Of a stretch of DNA of 14,415 nt, positions 6,586-13,939 are shown one piece after another. The position numbers and the translations under genes are program-made. The stretch is from contig JAZSJI010000096.1 of assembly GCA_045534235.1 (NCBI GenBank), forward strand, positions 1 to 14,415. Direction: 5' to 3'. The notes below the pieces were generated by a model. That model had not been told where the DNA came from and ran no database searches. It worked only from the letters and a program-made list of their open reading frames with translations. Numbering within the stretch: position 1 is the stretch's first letter; the number at the start of each line of letters is the position of its first letter. This DNA comes from Flemingiibacterium sp045534235 (lineage in GTDB: Bacteria; Bacillota; Clostridia; Oscillospirales; CAG-272).

Positions 6586-7488
6586 ATGAGAAACATCCGA
6601 AAAAGCCTTTTTCGCCTGACCGCCTGCGCTGTTCTGACGCTTGCCCTGCTCTGCGTATCGGTGTGCGCCGATATGGGACCGAAGCCGTCGGTACGCGTAA
6701 GCTTCGAAGGGCTCGGCGACGATCCTTGCTTTGCAACGCTCTTGTCAAAGCAAAAATCGACAGGTCCCGCCACCGCGTGGGACGGCACCGACGAGCACGC
6801 GCGTCACAATGCCAACGAACGGTATTCCTACTCGGAGCTTGACTACGAAATATGGCAAGCGTTCGTTTCATACGAGGACGCTGACGGGTACTATTTTCTC
6901 CAGGAAGCGTGGCAGGTAAATACGACAAAGGAGCTTGCGTGGACGTACTATCCGCCAAGCCCGTTCAAGGTACTGTTATACTTTCCCGAAAGCGAAACAT
7001 TTTTGGTTAGCGACATCTGCGAGCGCTACGCGTTCGACAGCTACTTCACCGTGAACGTCCAAGATATGCTTACAGCGCCAACGCTTGATACGGCACCATC
7101 GTACGACTACACGTGGGAGATAATATCGCTCGCGGCGAGAATAATTCTGACAATAGCCATTGAAATTTTAATCGGTCTAATATTCTCCTTTAAGAAAAAG
7201 CGCGAGCTTATTTTGCTCATTTCGACAAACGTCGTGACGCAGATAGCCTTAAACGTCGCACTGAACGTGATAAACTACCGCTCGGGTGAGCTTGCCTTTA
7301 TGTTCTGCTACGTAGTCCTCGAGCTGCTCGTGTTCGCCGTAGAAGCCGCGGTGTACTGCGCACTTATCAAAAAGGTAAGTGGCGGTGAGAAGGGGTATGC
7401 GCGCTGTATACTCTACGCACTCACGGCAAATATCGCATCCTTCGCGGCAGGCTTTATGCTTGCAATGCTCATACCCGGAATATTTTAA
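6586..7488 (+). CDS. Signal-peptide membrane protein of unknown function
   Basis: A 300-residue protein. Residues 1-28 form a signal peptide (basic start, hydrophobic LTACAVLTLALLCV, likely cleavage after VCA, before D29). The mature N-terminus DMGPKPSVRVSFEGL and CFATLLS...STGP (48-60) resemble a conserved block I recall in uncharacterised clostridial proteins. Residues 30-175 are an exported Tyr/Trp-rich domain; then come about four membrane segments (roughly 179-201, 208-228, 236-262, 274-297). The start is the ATG at 6586, after AAAGGAAGG; an in-frame ATG at 6520 lies inside the previous gene and would bury the signal peptide. It probably shares the transcript of the kinase-like gene and could be its cell-surface partner (inference). 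Function unknown. Confidence 0.8.
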   Translation: MRNIRKSLFRLTACAVLTLALLCVSVCADMGPKPSVRVSFEGLGDDPCFATLLSKQKSTGPATAWDGTDEHARHNANERYSYSELDYEIWQAFVSYEDADGYYFLQEAWQVNTTKELAWTYYPPSPFKVLLYFPESETFLVSDICERYAFDSYFTVNVQDMLTAPTLDTAPSYDYTWEIISLAARIILTIAIEILIGLIFSFKKKRELILLISTNVVTQIALNVALNVINYRSGELAFMFCYVVLELLVFAVEAAVYCALIKKVSGGEKGYARCILYALTANIASFAAGFMLAMLIPGIF

Positions 7489-7493
7489 ACGTA

Positions 7494-7522
7494 AAAAAAC
7501 GCCCCAAAACGGGGCGTTTTTT
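7494..7522. terminator. Bidirectional intrinsic terminator
   Basis: A perfect 12-bp stem (AAAAAACGCCCC / GGGGCGTTTTTT) with loop AAAAC sits between two convergent units. It ends the membrane-protein transcript on the plus strand and the five-gene minus-strand operon. The prephenate dehydrogenase stop codon (7521-7523) touches the stem. Confidence 0.93.
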
Positions 7523-8360
7523 ATTCACCTTTTATCTCGTCGTTTATGCGGCTTCCCTCGTCGAGCAGAGCGTACAGGCGCTCGGAGTCGCCCGACTTCA
7601 TCGCGTCGGCGTAATCGAGCAGATTTTTTGCGAGCAGCTCGACCTCGCCGATGAGGTTGTCGCGGTTGTCCATAAAAAGCTCGGTCCACATTTTCGGATT
7701 AAGATGAGCCACGCGCGTGAGGTCGCGAAAGCTTCCTGCGCTAAAGCCGCGGTGCTGTCTTGCGCGCGGACTTTTGACGTACGCGTTGGATAATACGTGC
7801 GCGAGCTGGGACGTGTACGCGATTATCTCGTCGTGCTCGTCTGCTGTGGTTACGTTAATAGTAGCAAAGCCGACCGATTTGAAGAAATCCACGGCAAAAT
7901 CAAGCTTATCGGGTGTGATGTCAACGGGCGGCACCAAAATCATCGTCGCGCTTTTGTAAAGCGACTCGCGCGATGCCGTAAAGCCCGAGTACTGCGTGCC
8001 TGCCATCGGGTGTCCGCCGATGAAGGTAAAGCCGTACTTTCCTGCCGCCTCAAATCCAGCCTCGCAAACGGTACGCTTGATGCCGCCAAGGTCGAACACG
8101 TACGCACCTCTTGGAATATCCGCCGCGTGCTTTTCTATAAATTCAACGCTCGCGCGCGGATACGCAGAAAGCACGGTAACGTCGTAGTCAAACGATTTTG
8201 GCATAGTGCTCCACGCATCGTCACACGCGCCGACAAGCACCGCGCGGCGTACTGCCTCCTCGTCGGTGTCGAAGCCGTAGACCTCGTTATCCGTAAAATA
8301 TTTGAGTGCTCTCGCAAGCGAGCCGCCGATAAGTCCAAGACCTACAATAAGTATCTTCAT
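7521..8360 (-). CDS. tyrA: Prephenate dehydrogenase
   Basis: A 279-residue cytosolic enzyme that oxidatively decarboxylates prephenate to 4-hydroxyphenylpyruvate for tyrosine synthesis, using NAD(P). Seen: the Rossmann motif GLGLIGGS (7-14), DLGGIK (90-95), GGHPMAG (115-121), SQLAHVLSNA (184-193) with H188 at the catalytic-histidine position, and FRDLTRVA (211-218). It is monofunctional: no chorismate mutase or ACT domain. AAAGGA overlaps the murE stop, and the gap between the two genes is 12 bases, so it is translated from the same transcript. It is last in the operon; no aromatic-pathway neighbour is present, so its link to the cell-wall genes is unexplained. Confidence 0.95.
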   Translation of the reverse strand: MKILIVGLGLIGGSLARALKYFTDNEVYGFDTDEEAVRRAVLVGACDDAWSTMPKSFDYDVTVLSAYPRASVEFIEKHAADIPRGAYVFDLGGIKRTVCEAGFEAAGKYGFTFIGGHPMAGTQYSGFTASRESLYKSATMILVPPVDITPDKLDFAVDFFKSVGFATINVTTADEHDEIIAYTSQLAHVLSNAYVKSPRARQHRGFSAGSFRDLTRVAHLNPKMWTELFMDNRDNLIGEVELLAKNLLDYADAMKSGDSERLYALLDEGSRINDEIKGE

Positions 8361-8372
8361 TTACTTTATCCT

Positions 8373-9863
8373 TTATTTTGCTTTTGCGAGCCTTGCCGCC
8401 GCTGCCGCGAGTATCTCCTCGCGCTCGTCGTAGTGCACGTGCTCGCCGCCTATTATCTGATAATCCTCGTGTCCCTTGCCTGCGAAAAGGATGCAGTCCC
8501 CGTCGCGCGCGTTGTCAATAGCATAGCGCACGGCTTCGCGTCGGTCAGTGAACGACACGTGCGGGCAGGACACCGCCTCAACTGCCGCCTCAATGTCGGC
8601 GATAATGTTTTCGGGCGGCTCACGGTCGGGATTGTCGCTCGTTATGATGCAAAAATCCGCAAGGCTCGCCGCGACACTGCCAAGCTCCGCACGGCGAAGC
8701 TCGCTTCGTCCTCCAACCGAGCCAAAAAGCACCACAAGCCTTGTCGGCTTATACGTGCGTATCGTTTCAAGCGCCGCGCGCATAGACGCCTCGTTGTGCG
8801 CGTAGTCGATGACCGTCACCACACTTGGAAGTGCCTCAACTATCTCAAATCGACCGCGCACGGTCGCCTTCGCGAGCGCCGACTTTATTATCGCGGGCGG
8901 CACCTGAAGGCGCTGTGCCACAGCGATAGCCGCGAGCGCGTTGTATACGTTGAACTCGCCCGGCATACAAAGCTCGATAGTGTCCTCGCCGAAAACGCTC
9001 TTTAGAGTAAAGCGCGTGCCGAGGATATTTCCGCGCTCGAATATCTCGATATCGCGCGCAGACAAGTCGTGCGGTATATTTTCAGAAGTACCGAATGTGG
9101 AGTTTATCGCCTTCGAGGCTCTCACCATATCGGTATAATGCTCGTCGTCGTTATTGAATATGGCGTAGCGGCACTGCTTAAACATCGCCGCCTTGCAGCT
9201 CATATAATGCTCAAACGTCGGATGCTCGACACCGCCGATATGGTCGTGCGAGAGGTTGGTGAAAACGCCGATGTGAAAATGTATTCCCACAGTACGGCGC
9301 ATATATATCGCCTGGCTCGACACCTCCATTACGACTGCCGACACACCGTTCTGTACCATTTCCTTGAACGCGCGGTGAAGCTCGTAGCTCTCGGGCGTGG
9401 TATTCTTCGTCGGTGTACGCACCCCGTTCATCACAATTCCCGTCGTACCGATGTACGCGGTGTTGATTCCCGATGCGTTAAGTATATCCGCAACAAGCGA
9501 GGCGGTCGTGGTCTTACCCTTCGTGCCCGTTACGCCGATTATAGCGAGCGAGCGTGCGGGATAGTCAAAAAGCGCCGCCGATGCAAGCGCCAACGCCTCA
9601 CGCGTGTCAGACACGTAAATCTCAATCGCGTCGCCTGCGAGATTAAGCTCGCGCTCGCAAAGGAACACGCGACATCCGCCCTCGTATGCCTTTTTGGCAT
9701 AACTGTGCCCGTCTGCCGCCGCGCCGACGAGGCACGCGAACATAGTGCCTGCCACGGCTTTTCGCGAATCGTACACGATGTCGGACACGTCTACTGCTTT
9801 TAGCGTGTCAACGCTTTTATTCGACGTATACGCTATATCCGCGAGAATTTTCGTCAGTATCAT
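8373..9863 (-). CDS. murE: UDP-MurNAc-tripeptide synthetase (MurE), DNPD variant
   Basis: A 496-residue cytosolic Mur ligase that adds the third stem-peptide residue to UDP-MurNAc-L-Ala-D-Glu with ATP. Order: UDP-binding domain (1-105), central ATPase with P-loop GVTGTKGKTTT (110-120) and carbamylatable K224 in SCKAAMF, and C-terminal domain (336-496) with DYAHN (353-357) and GKGHE (462-466). The specificity motif is D410-N411-P412-D413. DAP-adding enzymes have DNPR, whose Arg binds the distal DAP carboxylate; lysine-type enzymes often have DNPA. An acidic residue argues against meso-DAP and for a diamino acid without that carboxylate (inference). AAGGAG overlaps the racemase stop; the gap is 14 bases. 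It may be the main MurE or a dedicated second copy. Confidence 0.93.
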   Translation of the reverse strand: MILTKILADIAYTSNKSVDTLKAVDVSDIVYDSRKAVAGTMFACLVGAAADGHSYAKKAYEGGCRVFLCERELNLAGDAIEIYVSDTREALALASAALFDYPARSLAIIGVTGTKGKTTTASLVADILNASGINTAYIGTTGIVMNGVRTPTKNTTPESYELHRAFKEMVQNGVSAVVMEVSSQAIYMRRTVGIHFHIGVFTNLSHDHIGGVEHPTFEHYMSCKAAMFKQCRYAIFNNDDEHYTDMVRASKAINSTFGTSENIPHDLSARDIEIFERGNILGTRFTLKSVFGEDTIELCMPGEFNVYNALAAIAVAQRLQVPPAIIKSALAKATVRGRFEIVEALPSVVTVIDYAHNEASMRAALETIRTYKPTRLVVLFGSVGGRSELRRAELGSVAASLADFCIITSDNPDREPPENIIADIEAAVEAVSCPHVSFTDRREAVRYAIDNARDGDCILFAGKGHEDYQIIGGEHVHYDEREEILAAAAARLAKAK

Positions 9864-9877
9864 AAAGCTCTGACTCC

Positions 9878-10594
9878 TTAATCAAATATCGTCGCCTTAC
9901 CCGAGGCACGGATAGTCGCAAGCGCAAGACATTCGAGCGAGTCCACGTAAAACCCGCCGAGATTCGCCTGCTTTTTTATAAGAGAAAGCTCGGTACAGCC
10001 GAGTATGAGCCGTTCACAGCCGAGCGAGCGCATATAGTGCGCTATCTCAAAAAAGCTCTCCATATCGGCGTCCTTGCCCATTTTTATCTGCGAATATATA
10101 AGCTCCATAACGCGCGCCTGATGAGAGGCGTCGGGGACTATGCACTCGATATCGTGCACCTCGCAGTATTTCTGATAGGTACGCGAATTTACCGTACCGT
10201 CGGTGGCAAGAAGTCCGAAACGCTTTACACCATCGGCTTTGAGCGCTTTCACGGATTCTTCGATAATGTTAAGTATCGGCACGTCGATTTTCTCGGCGAG
10301 GCTATCGTAAAAATAATGCGCGGTGTTGCACGGGATCGCGATAAGCTCTGCGCCAAACTCTACGAGCTTTTTTGCGTCGGGAATCATCGCCGATAGCGGA
10401 TCGTCCGTCGACGCGCCCGTGATAAACGCCGTACGGTCGGGTGTCGTCGCGCGGCTACTTATTACGATGTCGATATGCTCCTGATCGCAGTCAGCCTTTG
10501 TAAGCGTCGTCAGCATTTCGTAGAAATACACCGTCGACATCGGCCCAAGACCGCCGAGTATACCGAGCAGCTTGCCGTTTTTACTCTTTTCCAT
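9878..10594 (-). CDS. Aspartate racemase (Asp/Glu racemase family)
   Basis: A 238-residue cytosolic, cofactor-independent racemase. The two catalytic cysteines are C89 in IPCNTAH and C200 in LGCTELSL; the N-terminal GILGGLGPMST (11-21) is typical of the aspartate racemase group, whereas glutamate racemase MurI begins differently (GxFDSGxGG). It should supply D-aspartate. Its ATG lies 14 bases inside the end of the ATP-grasp gene, and only a weak RBS is visible, so translation is likely coupled. The pairing of aspartate racemase with this ATP-grasp family is the one known in Enterococcus faecium (Rac/Asl) and Lactococcus lactis (RacD/AslA). A broad-specificity or glutamate racemase is a less likely alternative. 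Confidence 0.9.
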   Translation of the reverse strand: MEKSKNGKLLGILGGLGPMSTVYFYEMLTTLTKADCDQEHIDIVISSRATTPDRTAFITGASTDDPLSAMIPDAKKLVEFGAELIAIPCNTAHYFYDSLAEKIDVPILNIIEESVKALKADGVKRFGLLATDGTVNSRTYQKYCEVHDIECIVPDASHQARVMELIYSQIKMGKDADMESFFEIAHYMRSLGCERLILGCTELSLIKKQANLGGFYVDSLECLALATIRASGKATIFD

Positions 10595-11816
10595 AATATT
10601 TCTTGAACTTTCCGTAGTGGTTGTAGCCGTGCATCATAAGGAAGAATACGCGGCGCGGATTCATAAACGTATCGGGGCGGTACCAGAGCGAGGCGTGTGC
10701 CTTACCGTCCTTCGCAAGCGCCTTTGTCTTCGCGACCATATCCTTGTCGCGGCAGTACTGATACACAACACCCTTCGGTATACTGTGCCAGAACACCTCG
10801 TTGTCGCAGTAATACGTGTCGCCAAGGTCCTTGTTTTCCACCAAGTCCTCGACGATGTAACGTGCGACGTTACAGCCTGCGCTCGTTACGTAATTGTTGC
10901 TTCTGCCAAGGCGGAGATTTATCTCAAACGCACGGAACGTGCCGTCGCGCTCGTCGAATTTGATATCGAAGTTCGAGTAGCCAACGAAGCCGATTTCTTC
11001 AAGATAAGCCTTGAATTTGTCCATAAGCTCGCGGTCACACTCCGTGATGATAGCACAGTGGTTGCCAAGTCCCTTCGGAGTGTGCTCCTCCAAAATAACG
11101 TGTCCGAGGCACATCATCTTGACCTTGCCGTTTTTGTCGGAGTACGCGGTAAGCACGCGCATCTTCGAGTCGTCACCAGGTATCATATCCTGAAGGATTA
11201 TCTTCTCGGGGTAGCCCGACTCGTATATGCGGCGAATGATTATCTGCGCTTCGAGCGCACTTCCCGCGGTGTAGACCTTCTTCATTCCGTCGAAGGGATA
11301 TTTCCAATAGACGGCACTCGCGGACGGCTTTATGATTATCGGGTAGGAAAAGCCGATAACATCCTCCTCGAGTGAGGTTTCAAGATCGGTTTCGGGTGTA
11401 ACTATTGCCGTTTTCGGGTAGAGTATGCCGTGCTTATCACAATCCTCGTAGAAATTGGCCTTGTACGCAAGGCGCTCGAAAAGGTCCGCGCTGATGTACG
11501 GCACGATATAGCGAGGACGGAGTCGGTCGCCGTGGTGTATGAGCATATCCGCGTAGTCGTCCGTACAGCCGAACGCGATGAGCGTTGCGTCCTCGTGCTC
11601 GTCGGCAAAGCGCATAAGCGTTTCTACCATTACGTCGGGCTCGTCGAGCTTTTCGACAGCGGTGAAGTTAATAATGCGCGTATAGTTCGATGCGCCGATG
11701 GCGTAACGTCCGAACGCGTAGGATTTCACGCCGTACTCTGCGTGGAAGGCACGCGCCACGTTGTAGCAGTTGAGGTCCGCGCCGAGCAGGACGGGAATTA
11801 TATTTTTGGTGTCCAT
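10581..11816 (-). CDS. ATP-grasp carboxylate-amine ligase, probable D-aspartate ligase
   Basis: A 411-residue cytosolic ATP-grasp enzyme. Visible elements: IPVLLGADLNCYNVARAFHA (7-26) and YGVKSYAFGR, recalling the N-terminus of the D-aspartate ligase family; ATP-site lysines K119 (YKANFYEDC) and K163 (IIIKPSAS); QDMIPGDD (209-216); and metal-site residues D284-x-K286 and F297-E298-I-N300-x-R302. Length is close to E. faecium Asl. The family activates D-Asp at the beta-carboxylate and joins it to the side-chain amine of the stem-peptide lysine. This reaction is inferred from resemblance plus the adjacent racemase, MurE and amidotransferase. GAAAGG lies ten bases before the ATG. It could instead ligate another amino acid. 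Confidence 0.72.
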   Translation of the reverse strand: MDTKNIIPVLLGADLNCYNVARAFHAEYGVKSYAFGRYAIGASNYTRIINFTAVEKLDEPDVMVETLMRFADEHEDATLIAFGCTDDYADMLIHHGDRLRPRYIVPYISADLFERLAYKANFYEDCDKHGILYPKTAIVTPETDLETSLEEDVIGFSYPIIIKPSASAVYWKYPFDGMKKVYTAGSALEAQIIIRRIYESGYPEKIILQDMIPGDDSKMRVLTAYSDKNGKVKMMCLGHVILEEHTPKGLGNHCAIITECDRELMDKFKAYLEEIGFVGYSNFDIKFDERDGTFRAFEINLRLGRSNNYVTSAGCNVARYIVEDLVENKDLGDTYYCDNEVFWHSIPKGVVYQYCRDKDMVAKTKALAKDGKAHASLWYRPDTFMNPRRVFFLMMHGYNHYGKFKKYYGKE

Positions 11817-11860
11817 TATTTTAAAACCTTTCAGTTGATATTATGAAAAAGTATAATAAA

Positions 11861-13702
11861 TCATACCTCGGTCACAAAGAAGCGGCGATACCACGTAATA
11901 AAAACGTACACCGTCCAGATGCGTCGACCGTTGTTCGCCGCGCCCGATTTGTGCGCATCGAGAATAGATACGAGGTAGTCGGTGTCGAAAAACTCCTTCG
12001 CCTCGTCGCTTGTAAACTCGCTCTTTATGAGGTTATAGTACTTGTCCTCCTGCATCCAGAAGCGTATCGGCACGGGGAAGCCAAGCTTCTTGCGATCCGC
12101 CCACTCGTTGGGGAGCGTACGGTTAGCCGCCTTGCGGAAGATGTACTTGGTGTTCTTGCCGTTTATCTTGTATTCGTGCGGCAAGCTTTGCGCCTGCTGT
12201 ATTACCTTTTTGTCAAGGAACGGCACGCGAAGCTCGAGCGAGCTTGCCATACTCATCTTGTCAGCCTTTAAGAGTATGTCGCCGGGCAGCCAGAGATTAA
12301 GGTCGAGATACTGCTTCTTGTCAAGCTCCGATTTGCCCTTGACGCGTGCATATATCGGCGCGGTGACTTCCTTTACGCTCGGTCCGACGCGGTACTCGCT
12401 CTTTAGCACGCGCATCGCATCCTTTTCGTCCCACACCATCGCCTGACCGATAAAATAGTCCTCGGGATTGCCGCTTGACTTTATGATAAGGTCGTGTCCT
12501 TTGAAATAAGGCAGCTTCTTTGCCACAGCCGCCGCCGCAACGCGGATGAATTTGGGCAGACGCTTGTATTTTTTCATCAACCCTGCCTCGTCGTACCACT
12601 CGTAGCCTGCGTAGATCTCGTCCGCGCCCTCGCCCGACAAAACGACGGTGACGTGCTCCTTTGCGAGTCTTGCGAGGAAGTAAAGCGGCAGGCAGGACGG
12701 ATTCGACTGCGGCTCGTCCATATAATACTGTATATCCGAGAGGTTATCAAAGCACTCGTCGGCACTGATCATTTTGCGGTAATTCTCAATTCCGAGCTTG
12801 TCCGAAAGCTCCTTGGCGTAGTCGGTTTCGTTGAATTTATCGTAGTCAAAGCCGACGGAGAAGGTCTTGTCGGGCATAAGGCACGCTGTGATGTAGCTCG
12901 AGTCAACGCCGCCCGACAGGAACGCGCCGACCTTAACGTCGCTGATACGGTGCGCCTCGACGGACTCGTGCACCGTACGGTCTATTTCGTCAACGTATCG
13001 CTCGAAGTCGCCCGCGATTTCGGTAAAGTCCGCGTCCCAATAGCGCGCGGTCTTTATAGGCTCGTCCGTACCGAGCGAAAGCGTGAAATAGTGCGCCGCC
13101 GGGAGCTTGTATACGCCCTCGAAGAAGGTTTCGTCGAGAGAGGAATATTGGAAGGTAAGGTACGGACGGAGCGCGTTTTTGTTGAGCTTTTTGACAAATT
13201 TCGGGTGCTCTAAAAACGCCTTTATCTCCGAGCCGAAGATGTAGTCACCGTCCTCGGTGCGGTAGTAGTAAAACGGCTTGATGCCGAAGATATCGCGTGC
13301 GCCGTAGAGCGTGTTTTTATTCTTGTCGTAGATGACGAACGCGTACATACCGCGAAGATGCTCGGCGAGTCCCTCGCCCCACTTTTCGTATCCGTGAACG
13401 AGCACCTCGGTGTCTGTATCGGTCGCGAAGGTGTGACCGTCCGCAACAAGCTCCTCACGCAGCTCGGGGAAGTTGTACGTTTCGCCGTTATAGACGATGA
13501 CGACGCTGCCGTCCTCGTTAAAGATCGGCTGTGAACCGCCCTCAAGGTCGATTATCGACAGACGGCGAAAGCCGAGCGCGATGTTTTCAGAAATAAACTC
13601 GCCCTCGGAGTCGGGACCGCGGTGGATAATGCGGTCCATCATCTTGTTAAGTATTTCTTTTTTGTTTTCAAGCTTTCCTGAAAAGCCTACAAATCCGCAC
13701 AT
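11861..13702 (-). CDS. asnB: Glutamine-dependent asparagine synthetase family, probable D-Asp (peptidoglycan) amidotransferase
   Basis: A 613-residue two-domain enzyme. The class II glutaminase domain has the nucleophile C2 directly after Met1, RRLSIIDL (46-53) and YNGETYN (71-77). The synthetase domain has the PP-loop SGGVDSS (263-269) and VLSGEGADEIYAGY (354-367). Length is nearer to Bacillus AsnB/AsnO than to the about 554-residue E. coli AsnB. The family makes L-Asn, but members also amidate cell-wall precursors: AsnH of L. lactis converts D-Asp to D-Asn in the crossbridge, and B. subtilis AsnB and C. glutamicum LtsA amidate meso-DAP. Being first in an operon with D-Asp ligase, racemase and MurE favours D-Asp amidation (inference). 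AAGGAG precedes the ATG; 44 bases separate it from the ligase gene. Confidence 0.9.
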   Translation of the reverse strand: MCGFVGFSGKLENKKEILNKMMDRIIHRGPDSEGEFISENIALGFRRLSIIDLEGGSQPIFNEDGSVVIVYNGETYNFPELREELVADGHTFATDTDTEVLVHGYEKWGEGLAEHLRGMYAFVIYDKNKNTLYGARDIFGIKPFYYYRTEDGDYIFGSEIKAFLEHPKFVKKLNKNALRPYLTFQYSSLDETFFEGVYKLPAAHYFTLSLGTDEPIKTARYWDADFTEIAGDFERYVDEIDRTVHESVEAHRISDVKVGAFLSGGVDSSYITACLMPDKTFSVGFDYDKFNETDYAKELSDKLGIENYRKMISADECFDNLSDIQYYMDEPQSNPSCLPLYFLARLAKEHVTVVLSGEGADEIYAGYEWYDEAGLMKKYKRLPKFIRVAAAAVAKKLPYFKGHDLIIKSSGNPEDYFIGQAMVWDEKDAMRVLKSEYRVGPSVKEVTAPIYARVKGKSELDKKQYLDLNLWLPGDILLKADKMSMASSLELRVPFLDKKVIQQAQSLPHEYKINGKNTKYIFRKAANRTLPNEWADRKKLGFPVPIRFWMQEDKYYNLIKSEFTSDEAKEFFDTDYLVSILDAHKSGAANNGRRIWTVYVFITWYRRFFVTEV

Positions 13703-13748
13703 ATTGGTTCTCCTTCTGAAAGGATTTTCTTGATTTTACAGAGTGTTT

Positions 13749-13854
13749 GGTTTGCGAAACCGTTCGTTTTGCTCGCGACCGCTTTGCGGTCCCCCGACCG
13801 GGGAGTATGAGGGGCAGAGCCCCTCATATCAAAGCGTGCGTGTTACGCGCGCAC
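13749..13854. repeat. Cluster of five tandem hairpins in the leader of the minus-strand operon
   Basis: Five successive inverted repeats: GGTTT/AAACC (13749-13761), GACCGC/GCGGTC (13777-13791), CCCC/GGGG (13792-13803), TATGAGGGGC/GCCCCTCATA (13806-13828) and GTGCGTG/CGCGCAC with one G-U pair (13836-13854). None is followed by a T run on the minus strand. The base composition differs sharply from the AT-rich DNA beside it. It may be a dispersed intergenic repeat or a structured leader RNA. Confidence 0.6.
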
Positions 13855-13864
13855 ATTATAAACT

Positions 13865-13894
13865 AATATAATATTATATCATATATAAGTGCAA
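13865..13894 (-). promoter_or_regulatory. Possible promoter of the asnB-to-tyrA operon
   Basis: In the AT-rich block, the minus strand reads TTGCAC (13889-13894) and TATATT (13865-13870) at 18-bp spacing: 3 of 6 and 5 of 6 consensus positions. A 14-bp perfect palindrome, ATATAATATTATAT (13866-13879), overlaps it. Other TATAAT-like words nearby lack a good -35. If correct, the leader before asnB is about 155 nt and includes all five hairpins. Confidence 0.35.
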
Positions 13895-13939
13895 AAATAA
13901 AGTATAATCGCGTAAATTCTTCGCCCGAATGATGAAAAA

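Noticed and set aside
7797..9005. Long plus-strand open frame (about 400 codons) across tyrA and murE
   Set aside because: Arg/Cys/His-rich composition without domain motifs, lying antisense to two well-supported genes with conserved motifs; a codon-bias shadow.
13777..13803. Minus-strand GGGGGACCGC next to a GCGGTC hairpin, recalling the T-box word GGGTGGNACCGCG
   Set aside because: The core TGG and the following antiterminator layout are absent, there is no Stem I or terminator with a U tract, and the bases are explained by the two simple hairpins.
13862..13910. AT-rich block as a possible replication origin or attachment site
   Set aside because: No DnaA-box series, direct repeat or integrase gene is seen; an AT-rich promoter region is sufficient explanation.
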